Positions 53,401-62,577 of a DNA stretch of 64,000 nucleotides are shown one piece after another. Position 1 is the first letter of the stretch. Each line of letters starts with the position of its first letter. Origin of the DNA: G963676655 sp963676655 (GTDB lineage Bacteria; Verrucomicrobiota; Lentisphaeria; Victivallales; Victivallaceae); the NCBI GenBank assembly GCA_963676655.2, contig CAXXKX010000002.1:992001-1056000 (forward strand). Reading direction: 5' to 3'. Below the pieces are notes generated by a model. It was not told the origin of the DNA and searched no databases. It was given only the letters and a program-made list of their open reading frames with translations. The position numbers and the translations under genes were made by a program.

Positions 53401-54256
53401 CGCCCTGGGGCAGCGGGAAGCCGAAACGGATATCCGCAGTGTGCGCGATCCCGGTTTCTTCAAGCAGTTCGACTGGGACCAGCCGGTAGGAAACGGAACC
53501 TTTTCTGACCGGACCGGAGTTTTTTGCAAACAATGGTTTAGGGCAAGGGCGTCCTACTTTCACCGGCGCATATTTTTTTATATCAGTCGCTTTCAGTCCT
53601 TTGTCTCCCAATGGCAGATATTTAACCAGTGCATTGCTGTAACGCCAGTCTCTTGGATCGACTCCGGATTCTTTCCGTTGCTTAACCGGGATTGGCGGTT
53701 TCAACTTAGGATTGACCGGAAAACTGTACATGGCATCCTTGACATAATTGGTTGTCACTCCCGGTTCCTGGGACAGAAAATGCATCTTCAAATATACCTG
53801 GTTATCTTTAATCAACAAAGGCGCGGTTATGAGGAACCATAGGGTGTTTTTGTCTATTTTGCCTGTGATCTTCGCCTTTTTTAAACCAATAATCCGTCCA
53901 TCCATCTTACCTTTATTAAACATTCCCATCAATTCAACTCCCGCATGGGCAGAGCTTTTGCGACCGGTTTTTGCGTTGTTATCAACATCAATATAGACAA
54001 CAATGCTTGATTTTTCAGGCATTGGCCGATCCAAAGTCAACTTCAATAAAACACCATTATCGCCCAGACTGGCTGCTTCGAGTTTTTGGAAATTTGGCGC
54101 AGATTTGCCGGTACGTTTAATGGTTTTCAGCGGCAGGTTTTTCAGCGCTTTTAAAATTTCAGGTGTCAAGCCAAGATCATTGATGGCGTCAGCGAAAAGA
54201 GAAATTGAGGAAAAAACAACGGCAGACGCCGCGAGATATGTCAGATAACGTTTCAT
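50495..54256 (-). CDS. Secreted PcRGLX/YetA-like (PL26-type) polysaccharide lyase family protein
   Basis: 1253 aa with a signal peptide (LTYLAASAVVFSSISLFADA). Residues about 40-190 form a beta domain. Residues about 250-345 match the N-terminal RIFT-related domain of exo-rhamnogalacturonan lyase (DIRFGFPLPQGAIF and NAQFTATAFWPDKSLKWVL). A beta-sandwich follows to about 600, then an alpha/alpha barrel (about 640-1010: YGYFNYGDWYGERN, ANHQHSIGHTGIW, HTWCNGMLDAWMLAGD). A C-terminal beta domain closes it. It probably cleaves a uronic-acid-containing polymer outside the cytoplasm. The exact substrate is unproven. Confidence 0.82.
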   Translation of the reverse strand: MKRYLTYLAASAVVFSSISLFADAINDLGLTPEILKALKNLPLKTIKRTGKSAPNFQKLEAASLGDNGVLLKLTLDRPMPEKSSIVVYIDVDNNAKTGRKSSAHAGVELMGMFNKGKMDGRIIGLKKAKITGKIDKNTLWFLITAPLLIKDNQVYLKMHFLSQEPGVTTNYVKDAMYSFPVNPKLKPPIPVKQRKESGVDPRDWRYSNALVKYLPLGDKGLKATDIKKYAPVKVGRPCPKPLFAKNSGPVRKGSVSYRLVPVELLEETGIAHTADIRFGFPLPQGAIFNTRHFQVFDPTGKTVNAQFTATAFWPDKSLKWVLIQFPAILKSKEKAIYKVLFGRNIKSELKSSKLTFTNNGDSAVVNTGVLKARIGNKLLNKVWYKNKLVGGFQPDGLILIDENGNKFTSAESKPAISLEESGPEYLVVKLSGSYRDAKKRKYMKYIARLKFRQNSPVIDLTLSHINDYLNTEFTDITSLTLPFTADASKVQDNNQTKSWRAFQMDDQYAMVAGKKVKQQIDGSLAIDRANGNITMAWRDFWRRFPKAYQVKNEDIVLEILPEQPNRDFGKNLPFYLMFPFCEGKYRFKWGMSFTERLRFDFSGKTPAKTLQADLDLPVIAVIPAAWYAYTKAFPYATVPQGKQFSAWDSFVERFFNTHMSLKMRQREYGYFNYGDWYGERNRNWGNNEYDLAHGMFSSFVRTGQRAYYRLALNAARHQADVDIVHAYPDPYFVGANHQHSIGHTGIWSQRPKHATWTHPYDTHTSAQNGHTWCNGMLDAWMLAGDPTAMQSAYELGEHIVWAMAPSFKRLGTHERSAGWSLKAILNLYKLTHDPLYLEAAKKIALVAFKEQKENGAWPHRLPLDHARGKKDLYGNNIFLLGILLSSLKDYHEVTGDPKAEKAFLAGVDWVCKCYDAKNMGWPYSALKDGTPVGPIGSSLNMLIIDSIAYAAQITGRKKYADIAKSAMSGRIMGGHGAVGKSMAQTTIYSDSIMHNLNAYYQKYDRQNAGSIVSPESIAMLRARVPDKKQFNVRGPDDKVFYVKLNKTDPVITLSREKHGSRPKGWQFCNVTIFDSKGNKVFFHQYKPDSEFSRKVTLTGKKGSIFKVIFHDDMRGICNISGYDVKIMLNLQPGTTLGRAGSAKVYLTVPKGTKSFSIRMQGVHTGPYGMLLLQPDGKIGGLAESVNSGKCLLPWATGIANKDSASRQLNVKVPSGQDGKVWQLIMWAAGDAGLQVRGIPPYLTLNKEKAYKTD

Positions 54257-54334
54257 ATTATTGATTCCTGTTTTTAAATATCAATTTGATGTTTTAGCTA
54301 TAATAACATTTTTTGAAATAAATGCAATGAAGAA

Positions 54335-54366
54335 AAACGCCTGTTATTTAAGAATATCAGGCGTTT
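54335..54366 (-). terminator. Intrinsic terminator of the GT-C-like gene
   Basis: On the minus strand AAACGCCTG (54366-54358) pairs with CAGGCGTTT (54343-54335), followed by TTTTC. Confidence 0.65.
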
Positions 54367-54432
54367 ATTAGCTTTATTTAGAAATGAATACTTTTATTTG
54401 ATGTGATTTTTTGTTGTTTAATTTGTTTATAG

Positions 54433-54470
54433 TTAATGTCTTGTATTTAAATAATAATCAAACAGTCTGA
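54433..54470 (+). repeat. Dispersed intergenic dyad motif, copy D
   Basis: TTAATGTCTTGT (54433-54444), 8 bp, AATAATCAAACAGTCTGA (54453-54470), with the inverted arm TGACTATT completing the hairpin. Same internal spacing as copy B. Confidence 0.6.
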
Positions 54471-54523
54471 CTATTCTGACTATTTATTAAAGTAGTTTCA
54501 CCACACATATTGATTGTACTATC

Positions 54524-56680
54524 TTAGTTCTGGAGAGAGGGGAAATCTCCTAAGGCAGGTCTGGGGATTTTACCAAAGACGTGGAACCAGGCAATGTAAG
54601 CCTGTTTGCTGTTTGGAGCCAGAAGGAATGCCGATCTGGCTAAACTTTGGGCCATTTTCAGGTTGCCGTGCTTGAAGTAATACAATGCCAGTTCAGCAAA
54701 CTTTTTTGCTTTGGCATGGTTACCGGGATAAATAAAACGGTAAACCATGTAACGGTCAGAAGCTGCTTTACAATCAATCGGTGGTTTGACTCGATAAAAG
54801 TATTTCAGGCCCAGGGGCTGAGTTCTCAGCAAATAGGCCGGGGCTTGCTTGCCGATTTTTTTCACTCCGGCCATATAGGGCAGGGAAAATTTATGGGTAT
54901 CGTCAAAGCCGTCGTTGACGTCGAATACGATATATTCAATTTTATATTTCATGCAGAATTGAGCCAGCATCTTTTCGTTGCCGCGATACATGATCATGAT
55001 GTAATCATGGACCAGTTGCCGGGTGTTTTTCAGCTCGAATTTTGGTTGCAGGACAATGGCTGCGCCACAATAGTTCTTTAACAGCGGCGACAGGGTCATC
55101 CTGGCAAGCACAACTCGATCCTGAAGATGTTGAGTCCTGAACCACTTGATCAGTTCAGCAGTGGCCCGAAGCATTTTCTCCGGATATGAGCGTTGCAGTT
55201 GGATGTCTTTGTCGATTTCCGCCCAGAAGCAAAGAATCAGCAGAAGCGCGACCAATCCGCCGATAAGACGTGGCTTCTTTGTCGCCTCGACAATACATTG
55301 GGCCAGTAAGGGAATTGTAACGCAGCCGAAGAGAATGGCGAAAACATGATAACGTACCATGAAGATGTAGATAACGAACGCGCATACAGCCAGCAACAGC
55401 GGCAAGTAGAGATACGGCAATATTTTCAGACGCAGGTGTCTGCGGTAACGCTTGAAAATCAATGTGCTTGACAGCAGTAGTGCCAGACACAGCAGGGAGC
55501 CTGGAAACAATCGCATTGTGATTACCGTAGTAGCCGAATGCAGGGCAGGGACCCAAAGATAGCGCGCCTCGAAAGATAATTTGAGCGGGTCCACTGGTTT
55601 GACGTTGTGAAACGCGATTTTGGCTTTGACCAGTTCGTTGAAGTGACTGTATGCTTCAGCATATCCGATATAAGAAGTTGCGCCTTTCCAGATCAGGAAA
55701 AATACCACAATTCCGGCGAGTAACGCAATGCGTCCTTTTATTTTTGACTTGATACTGAACCAGCCGGCGGTTAATAACGCCGGAATAAACAGCATGAGCA
55801 TCGGAGACAACAGTAGTTTATGGGCTCGGCAGTATGGAACGGTGATCGCGGCCAAACCTAAGGCGATATAAAGGGTGGTCCAGAGTGCGACGCGGCGTTT
55901 TGAAAATTTGCCGATGACCAGCAGTCTGATAATTTCCGCTATCGCCCACAGACTGAACCAAAGTTGCGAAACATCCCAGAATGCGGCCGCGCAGTAAGCG
56001 GTCAGGGCAGCCAATATTAGCTTGACGGGGGAGTTTTTCCGCATTATCCAGGCGCCAAGCATAAAAGTGGCAACAATGAAGGTCAGAGCGAAGTTTCCGC
56101 GCAGAATGTCCTGTCCGGTATATCTGGCGATGGCTGCCGGGGATACCGTATGCAGAAGCACTCCGGTCAGCGCGAAATACCAGGGACAGCGCAATGCAAT
56201 CAACCACAGCAGGAGAAATCCTCCGGCCAGACAAAACCAGAAACGCAGTGCGTGACGGCTGAAATTGGTGAAATGCGGATCGTCCTCATAAACCGTATCT
56301 TTCGGCGTTAGTTTCGGTTGCCCGAAGATCATATTTTTTAATTTGTAGGTCCAGCCAAGATAGTATTCCAGGCCCAATGACATTTGATGACTAAGTGGAA
56401 CTGTTGACATCGGGCCAAGTTGCGAGTCATATTCAGGTATGCCTTTGCCGCTGGCGACATCACGGGCATAATCGTGCATGATTGAGCTTTCGACAAAATA
56501 CGGGGCGAAATCGGCCCCGGTTTGTTGTCTTACTCTGGCGAGTTCCCGTTCACATATAATTGTCCGTACCGTGAACGAAAAAATAACCGAGAAGACAAAT
56601 AGCACGGCAATCCCGGTTTTACTCGAGAAAAATCCGGATAAACGTGAAACCCGTGACTGCTGTGCTGATTTATTGATCAC
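54524..56680 (-). CDS. GT-C-fold-like polytopic membrane protein (STT3/PMT-like)
   Basis: 718 aa beginning with GTG; no better start. One helix, then a large first external loop with acidic residues (TGADFAPYFVESSIMHDYAR) where GT-C enzymes carry their catalytic Asp/Glu, then about eleven further helices and a soluble C-terminal domain (about 500-710) containing YIVFDVNDGFDD and a TPR-like end. This is the layout of STT3-like and related lipid-linked sugar transferases. The function is inferred from topology and this loop only. Followed by an intrinsic terminator. Confidence 0.62.
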   Translation of the reverse strand: MINKSAQQSRVSRLSGFFSSKTGIAVLFVFSVIFSFTVRTIICERELARVRQQTGADFAPYFVESSIMHDYARDVASGKGIPEYDSQLGPMSTVPLSHQMSLGLEYYLGWTYKLKNMIFGQPKLTPKDTVYEDDPHFTNFSRHALRFWFCLAGGFLLLWLIALRCPWYFALTGVLLHTVSPAAIARYTGQDILRGNFALTFIVATFMLGAWIMRKNSPVKLILAALTAYCAAAFWDVSQLWFSLWAIAEIIRLLVIGKFSKRRVALWTTLYIALGLAAITVPYCRAHKLLLSPMLMLFIPALLTAGWFSIKSKIKGRIALLAGIVVFFLIWKGATSYIGYAEAYSHFNELVKAKIAFHNVKPVDPLKLSFEARYLWVPALHSATTVITMRLFPGSLLCLALLLSSTLIFKRYRRHLRLKILPYLYLPLLLAVCAFVIYIFMVRYHVFAILFGCVTIPLLAQCIVEATKKPRLIGGLVALLLILCFWAEIDKDIQLQRSYPEKMLRATAELIKWFRTQHLQDRVVLARMTLSPLLKNYCGAAIVLQPKFELKNTRQLVHDYIMIMYRGNEKMLAQFCMKYKIEYIVFDVNDGFDDTHKFSLPYMAGVKKIGKQAPAYLLRTQPLGLKYFYRVKPPIDCKAASDRYMVYRFIYPGNHAKAKKFAELALYYFKHGNLKMAQSLARSAFLLAPNSKQAYIAWFHVFGKIPRPALGDFPSLQN

Positions 56681-56702
56681 TTGAAGTTATATTTCCGCGG
56701 CT

Positions 56703-58760
56703 TTACCAGTTATCGGTTCTGAACGGAGAGGCGGGCAGTCCGGCCTTATTATACAGGTTGCAGCCCTCCGGGTATTTGCTCCAGGCGTAACGGACTGCGA
56801 CGGGGGCTTTGACTTTATCGGACCAGACAAGCACGGTATTTCCGTCAATTTTTGCGTTGGCCCAGACGAATTTTCTGTCTTTTCCCGCGATCGCGAATTG
56901 TTTCAGTGGGCCGTCTTTACTGACCAGGCCGCCGCAGACGTGGAGGAATTTCAGTCTGATTTTGCCTTTTTCCGGTTGCATGCTCAAGTAAGTTGGACCT
57001 GAGTATGGAATTTTCATGCCGTAAGTGATCCGTTCGGCGGCAAGCGCCAGCCGGGCACCGACATCCTGCTTATTGCGCGGGTGGATATCGATCGGGTCGC
57101 CTATATCGATAGCGACTGCCATGCCGGTATTGGGAACCGAGAGGGTTTCAAGCTGGGCTTCACGCAGTCTGGCCCATTTGGGATCGCCGGGACTTTGTTT
57201 TTTAAAGTAATCCGCCGGCAGCGGCTTTTTCGGAGTGTGACGCTCGAATGAGGCCAGTTGAACAAAGAAAAATGACATATCAGGATTGTGCCAGTTGTCC
57301 CGCCAGTCTTGGATCAGCAGCGGTAATAATTTTTTATAGAGTTCCGGAGCACCGGCATTTGATTCGCCCTGATACCAGATCGCGCCGCGAACCGGCATCA
57401 CGGTTAGCGGTGAAATCATCGCGTTGTAAAGCGTCGTTGGGAATTGCTGACTTGAAGAAGATATGCCAAAAACAGGTCGTTTCGGCATAGTTTTAGGATC
57501 AAAAACGGATTCGATTTTATAGCGCCATTTTCCGGCCAGGGTGATTTTGTCTTTTCCTTGCTTGATATACATCAGCGGGGCCGGGCCTCTGATTCCGCCG
57601 GATGAGAATACGTCTATGACCCTGACCGCAATTACGTTTTTACCGGCTTTGACTAACTTTGCCGGAACTTTGTAACGACGTTTTACCGCCCAATGACTTG
57701 GTATTGTCGGGCCGGTTGCGCCGATTTTGACGCCGTTGAAAAAGGTTTCGTCACAATCGTCGATTGAGCCGAGAGACAGCACGAGCGGTTTTCCTGCCAT
57801 ATTAGCAGGAATATCAACGGTTTTTCTGAACCATGCCACGCCGTCCACTTCCGCGAAAACGCTGTCGCCGGATGCCGGGACCAGCTTGGTTTTCCAGTTC
57901 TTTGCATCGGTAAGGTCCGTTGCCTGCCAGTTGCCGGCTGTTGCTGCTTCCTTTTTATACTTATTCAGGACCGCATCGTACCAGGCCGCGTAAGTTTTCA
58001 TCTGTTTTTGCAGTCGGGCTTTTTCTGTTTGCTGAGTGGAGTTTTCTGAGGAGCTGATTGATTTAATGATATTACTGAATTCGGGGGATGAAGCGAAGCC
58101 CTTGTAACTGATCCAGGGTTCGATCATAGTTCCGCCCCAGGCACTGTTAATAAGGCCGATCGGGATTTTCAAATCTTGATAAAGTTTGCGTCCGAAGAAA
58201 TATCCGACCGCTGAAAAGCCGGGAACTGTTTTTGGGTTGCAGACCTGCCATTTACCGATGACATCACGAGCCGGTTTTTTAGGTGATTTGACTTTTCTAA
58301 CCGTGAACAGGCGTATTTCAGGATAATTTGCCGCGGCTATTTCCTGTTTGGCATTGATTGCATTTTTGAGCTGGAATTCCATATTGGACTGGCCGGAACA
58401 AATCCATACGTCGCCGATCAGCACATTTTTCAGGGCGATTTGTTTCTTGCCGGAAACAGTAAGAGTGAATGGACCTCCGGCGGATTGAGGCGGCAGAGAA
58501 AGTTGCCAAGAGCCATTCGCAGCGACTTCACATTGACTGTTTTTCCCGTTAATAGCGGCAGTGACTTTGCCGCCGGGAGAACCGGTGCCGCAGAGCACAA
58601 TCGGCATACCGCGTTGGAATACCATGTTGTCGGTATAGAAGTTCTTCAATTTTACCTTGGAGGCCGGTTCGAGTTTGCTTACCCGGCTGCAGCAGCAGCC
58701 GGAAACGAATAGCACTGTGACAGTGAACAGCAGCAGGTTTGACCATTTTTTTGCAATCAT
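56703..58760 (-). CDS. Sialate O-acetylesterase-family SGNH esterase, lipoprotein
   Basis: 685 aa from ATG 58760, chosen for its AAGGGA ribosome site and because it starts a lipoprotein signal (LLLFTVTVLFVSGCCCS, lipobox VSGC). The catalytic Ser is in ICSGQSNMEFQL (near 122). GALWYQGESN-type block appears as GAIWYQGESNAG, and DPIDIHPRNKQDVGARLAL supplies the Asp/His pair. Central jelly-roll insert (about 270-400) is usual. Removes acetyl groups from sugars outside the cytoplasm; the true substrate may be an acetylated plant or algal glycan rather than sialic acid. Confidence 0.9.
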   Translation of the reverse strand: MIAKKWSNLLLFTVTVLFVSGCCCSRVSKLEPASKVKLKNFYTDNMVFQRGMPIVLCGTGSPGGKVTAAINGKNSQCEVAANGSWQLSLPPQSAGGPFTLTVSGKKQIALKNVLIGDVWICSGQSNMEFQLKNAINAKQEIAAANYPEIRLFTVRKVKSPKKPARDVIGKWQVCNPKTVPGFSAVGYFFGRKLYQDLKIPIGLINSAWGGTMIEPWISYKGFASSPEFSNIIKSISSSENSTQQTEKARLQKQMKTYAAWYDAVLNKYKKEAATAGNWQATDLTDAKNWKTKLVPASGDSVFAEVDGVAWFRKTVDIPANMAGKPLVLSLGSIDDCDETFFNGVKIGATGPTIPSHWAVKRRYKVPAKLVKAGKNVIAVRVIDVFSSGGIRGPAPLMYIKQGKDKITLAGKWRYKIESVFDPKTMPKRPVFGISSSSQQFPTTLYNAMISPLTVMPVRGAIWYQGESNAGAPELYKKLLPLLIQDWRDNWHNPDMSFFFVQLASFERHTPKKPLPADYFKKQSPGDPKWARLREAQLETLSVPNTGMAVAIDIGDPIDIHPRNKQDVGARLALAAERITYGMKIPYSGPTYLSMQPEKGKIRLKFLHVCGGLVSKDGPLKQFAIAGKDRKFVWANAKIDGNTVLVWSDKVKAPVAVRYAWSKYPEGCNLYNKAGLPASPFRTDNW

Positions 58761-58838
58761 ACTTGTTCCCTTCTTAAAATGAATAATTATATGAAAAAAA
58801 GTTCTGAATATAAGGAACATCGGCAAGTGGAGCAAGGT

Positions 58839-60287
58839 TTATTTATGTTCCCGGCGCAAGCTGGATGATGGTATGCCGATAGCCTCCCGGTACTTGGCTA
58901 CGGTACGACGGGCGACCTTGAGTCCGGATTTTTCGAGTTCCTGAGCTATTTTGCTGTCGGACAGCGGTTTGCCCGGGTCTTCGTGGTCGATCATTTCCTT
59001 GATCTTCTGTTTGACGCTGCGGGACGAGACGTCGTCGCCCTCTTCGGTGACAAAGCCGCTGGTGAAGAAGAAGCGGAACTTAAAAAGACCGAAAGGCGTC
59101 TGCATGTATTTTCCGGCCACGGCCCGGGTTACGGTGGTTTCATGCAAGCCGAGTTTATCGGCAACATGCTGCATGGTCAGGGGGCGTAACTGTTCAACGC
59201 CTTCTTCAAAAAACGCGTACTGTTCATCCAGAATAACCTCCGCAATACGCATCAAGGTTGATTTGCGGCGTTCCAGACTTTCCATCAGGTCTTTAGCCCG
59301 GGCGATTTTTTCATTGATATAACGGCGCGCTTCTTTCGGCAGAGATTTGTCCTCCAGCATCTCCAGATAAGTTTCACTGATAAACAGTCTTGGTTCCGCT
59401 TCACGGTGATACAGGACCCTGAACACCCCGTTTACTTTTTCAATAGTAATATCGGCGGTTACGTATTCCGGCAGTTCGGTGGAAACGGAGCCGCCGGGAT
59501 TAGGATTTAGTTTTTTCAGTTCTTCGGCCAGCTCATGCAGCTTTTCCAGAGAGATTCGCATGGTTTTGGCAATCTGCGGTAAACGGTTGCGGGCTAGATC
59601 ATCAAGATGGCAGCGAATCAACTGTTCAAGTTTCCGGTCTTTTATCCCGGCTCTTTCAAGCTGCAGCAGCAGACATTCCTTTAAATCCCGGGCGCCGATG
59701 CCGGGCGGATCAAAACTCTGGACAAGTTGAATGGCCTTTTCCGCTTTGGCTTCGGAAATGCCGAGAACCTGGATAATGTCAGAGGAGGTACACTGCAAAT
59801 AGCCTTTTTCATCGATATTGCCGATTGCGTATTCCGCGGCAGCGGCCAGTTCCGGTGGCGGTGATGACATGTGTAGCTGCTCCAGCAACTGTTCCTGAAC
59901 GGTCGGTTCGTCGTAAAGTGAATTCAACATGAATTCGCGCTTTTTTTCCGCATCAGGATTACGCGAACCGGAAATGGACGGCAGGCTTTCATGCCAGTCA
60001 GAACTCAATGCGATCAGCTCGGAAACGTCGTTTTCGTCTTCGGCTGAACCGGCCGGTGGAGAATCGTCGGCATCATTTACTTCCGAAATCAGGTCGCCGA
60101 CCAGACTTTCCCGGGGATCGTCGATCACTTCCAGAACCGGATTGTTTTCCATTTCGCGGGTTATCCTGGTCTGCAGTTCCATGATTGGGGCCTGCAGCAT
60201 TTCGAGAGCCTGAAGCTGGCGCGGAGCCATTACTTGCTCCTGCTTCATCGATTGTTGAAAATCTAAATTGAAAAACTGATCTGCCAT
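58839..60287 (-). CDS. rpoN: RNA polymerase sigma-54 factor
   Basis: 482 aa. Region I is glutamine/leucine-rich (FQQSMKQEQVMAPRQLQALE), then the acidic region II, the core-binding region (CLLLQLERAGIKDRKLEQLI), the helix-turn-helix (ADKLGLHETTVTRAVAGKYM) and the RpoN box ARRTVAKYREAIGIPSSSL. Complete and canonical. It directs transcription from -24/-12 promoters with AAA+ activators; no such activator gene and no clear -24/-12 promoter were found in the window. Confidence 0.96.
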   Translation of the reverse strand: MADQFFNLDFQQSMKQEQVMAPRQLQALEMLQAPIMELQTRITREMENNPVLEVIDDPRESLVGDLISEVNDADDSPPAGSAEDENDVSELIALSSDWHESLPSISGSRNPDAEKKREFMLNSLYDEPTVQEQLLEQLHMSSPPPELAAAAEYAIGNIDEKGYLQCTSSDIIQVLGISEAKAEKAIQLVQSFDPPGIGARDLKECLLLQLERAGIKDRKLEQLIRCHLDDLARNRLPQIAKTMRISLEKLHELAEELKKLNPNPGGSVSTELPEYVTADITIEKVNGVFRVLYHREAEPRLFISETYLEMLEDKSLPKEARRYINEKIARAKDLMESLERRKSTLMRIAEVILDEQYAFFEEGVEQLRPLTMQHVADKLGLHETTVTRAVAGKYMQTPFGLFKFRFFFTSGFVTEEGDDVSSRSVKQKIKEMIDHEDPGKPLSDSKIAQELEKSGLKVARRTVAKYREAIGIPSSSLRREHK

Positions 60288-60320
60288 TGATTATGCTATA
60301 CTTTGTGGAGTTAAATATTT

Positions 60321-61880
60321 TCAGTCGACTACGGCATTTTTCTCAAAGAGCCTGAATGCCTCCAATGCCTGATCGTAAACTTGCACGTTAGCGGGATTCG
60401 GCTCGGTTGCGTCAAGAGTTTGAGCAAACATAGTCTCGAGATCCGAGAAAGGAATATTCTCGACCGCGTTGGCGGCGCGCATGGCGGCGCCGAGCCCGGC
60501 TGAATCGGAAACGGTTATCCGTTCGATCCTGGCCTGGAACACATCGGCCAGAATTTGCCGGAAGTCTTGACTTTCCGACGCTCCGCCGGTAATCCTTATG
60601 CGGTCAAAAGTCTCGCCCATCCAGGCGCTGTGCAGACGCATGGTCAAAGCCTGCGATTCAAGGATGGCCCGGATCATTACCGGAGCAGAAGCCCGACCGC
60701 TGCAAAATTCTTCGCTTCCTTTATAAATAACTTTGGGAACAAATACCGGGGGTGTGCTTTCGGGAGTAAAATAAGGCAGCATCATATTACCGTCGTTTCC
60801 GGGCTTGGTCTGCCCGCAGGCCTGGGAATCGAAGTAATCCCAGTCGACTCCGCACATATCGCGGACTTTTTCCCGGGCTAGGGAGCCGTTGGTGAAACAG
60901 ATCAGACTCATGAAGCCGCCGGCCGGGTTGCCGAAAACGTGGCCGCAGCCTTCCGGATCGGTTACCGGGCGTTGCATGGCGGCGAAAAAGGTGTCGCTGG
61001 TTCCCAGACTGATTACCGCCGTGCCGGGGGCAGCCGCTCCGGTGCCGATTAAGCTGTTGGGATTGTCGCCCGACCAAACCGCGACCGGAGTTCCGGCTTT
61101 GAAGCCGTATTTGGTGAAATATTCACAAAGTTCTCCGGCGAGGGAATAAGATGGTGCAAGGCGCGGCAGTTTTGCCGCCAGACCGGGTGCGGTGAATTCG
61201 CAAATTTCTTCATCCCAGTCCAAAGTTTTCAGATTCATCAGATTCATGCCGGCGCCGTCTCCGTGGTCGATCGGCGCGCTTTTGCCGCACAATACCGAAC
61301 ACAGGAAAGAACTGACCAGATGAATTGTCGACGTCTGTTCATAAGCTGAAGGATCTTCTTTGGCGAACTTGCGGATTTGCGGCCCGGTAAAGCGGGCAAT
61401 GGCCGGGGAACCGGTATCTTCCTGCAGGCGTTCGCCGAATTCGTCTTCCAGTTCTTCGCATTCGACAACGGTCGAACTGTCCATCCAGATCGGTGAAGTC
61501 ATTCGCGACAGCGCCGGAACCAGCAATGCCGGCAGATGATGTTCTGGATGCAGGTTGCTTAGTATATGTGAAAGTTTGTCATTCAGATAAACGGAACCGT
61601 GTTGCTGCCCCGAACCGCTGATTCCGGCGATTTCCGCCAGCGGAGCTCCGGCGGCCTGAAGTTTGGAAAACAGTAAATCCAGCGCGGCCAGCCAAACCAG
61701 CGGGTCGGCATGTTTGATTTGCGGGTCGTCATTCAACAGAAAACCGTCATGACAGTTGTAATCCGGCAGGTCTTTGCCGAAGTTAACGCCCTTACTGCAT
61801 AGTATCTTACCCGACGTGACGTCGATTATTTCCGCTTTCAATCCCTGAGTACTGCTGTCGAGCCCGAGAAATATACTCAT
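60321..61880 (-). CDS. FGGY-family carbohydrate kinase, xylulokinase-like
   Basis: 519 aa from ATG 61880 (AAGGAA ribosome site). N-terminal phosphate-1 motif FLGLDSSTQGLKAEIID, AEIAGISGSGQQHGSVYL with the xylulokinase-type Q-H, and AVISLGTSDTFFAA for phosphate 2; the C-terminal ITGGASESQDFRQILADVF is the adenosine motif. The substrate is most likely D-xylulose or a related ketose; members are often misassigned, so no gene symbol is given. 33 bp upstream of rpoN on the same strand. Confidence 0.9.
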   Translation of the reverse strand: MSIFLGLDSSTQGLKAEIIDVTSGKILCSKGVNFGKDLPDYNCHDGFLLNDDPQIKHADPLVWLAALDLLFSKLQAAGAPLAEIAGISGSGQQHGSVYLNDKLSHILSNLHPEHHLPALLVPALSRMTSPIWMDSSTVVECEELEDEFGERLQEDTGSPAIARFTGPQIRKFAKEDPSAYEQTSTIHLVSSFLCSVLCGKSAPIDHGDGAGMNLMNLKTLDWDEEICEFTAPGLAAKLPRLAPSYSLAGELCEYFTKYGFKAGTPVAVWSGDNPNSLIGTGAAAPGTAVISLGTSDTFFAAMQRPVTDPEGCGHVFGNPAGGFMSLICFTNGSLAREKVRDMCGVDWDYFDSQACGQTKPGNDGNMMLPYFTPESTPPVFVPKVIYKGSEEFCSGRASAPVMIRAILESQALTMRLHSAWMGETFDRIRITGGASESQDFRQILADVFQARIERITVSDSAGLGAAMRAANAVENIPFSDLETMFAQTLDATEPNPANVQVYDQALEAFRLFEKNAVVD

Positions 61881-62085
61881 TACCAAGTTCCTTTTTTGTC
61901 ATTTGATTTCTCTTAAAAGAAATATAATGGCTGTGAAGTTATTTTCAAACTCAATTTACAGGTAAATTCACCAGGGTCGATAAATAAACCGTTAAGCGCG
62001 AAGTATTCACTGTGAAAGATAATATTATATATGCAGATTTGTTCTTTGTGTCTTAAGTTTATAATTTTAATGTTGTTATTTCTTT

Positions 62086-62577
62086 TCCGGGAGCGCGGAC
62101 GTCCCGTCCGCATCAAGGGTACGTCTCGTACCCGCTTTCCTGGGAGCGCGGACGTCTCGTCCGCATCAAGGGAACGTCCCGTTCCCGTTTCATATGCTTG
62201 GTTCATCGTATATCTTTACCGGCGTTTGACGCCGTCCACTGGCCTTGATTTATCTGTTTTATCCTGGGATCGCGGACGTCCCGTCCGCATTAAGGGTACG
62301 TCTCGTACCCGCTTTCCTGGGAGCGCGGACGTCTCGTCCGCATCAAGGGGACGTCCCGTTCCCGTTTCATATGCTTGGTTTACCGTATATCTTTACCGGC
62401 GTTTGACGCCGTCCAATGACCTTGATTTACTAGACTTCTATCCCACCCTTTTGTAAGTTGGACGCCTGCATGCGGACGAGACGTCCGCGCTCCCAGGGGT
62501 AAATGCATGCGGACGAGACGTCCGCGCTCCCAGGGTAAATGCATGCGGACGGGACGTCCGCGATCCCATGGTAATCA
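62086..62577. repeat. Array of REP-type hairpin repeats
   Basis: A unit of 177 bp starting near 62087 is repeated at 62264, with few changes. Each holds hairpins of the form stem-ACG-TCY-CGT-stem: GCGGACGTCYCGTCCGC, GGGTACGTCTCGTACCC and GGGAACGTCCCGTTCCC, plus CGGCGTTTGACGCCG. From 62469 three shorter units of 36-37 bp carry the first hairpin in the reverse direction. No gene occupies 61881-62836. Confidence 0.9.

Noticed and set aside
62031..62456. 141-codon open frame across the REP array
   Set aside because: It translates the 177-bp repeat twice (GRPVRIKGTSRTRFPGSADV repeated) and arises from the hairpin sequence; no ribosome site.
62086..62577. CRISPR array
   Set aside because: Repeats are palindromic hairpins in both directions without regular unique spacers, and no cas gene is present.
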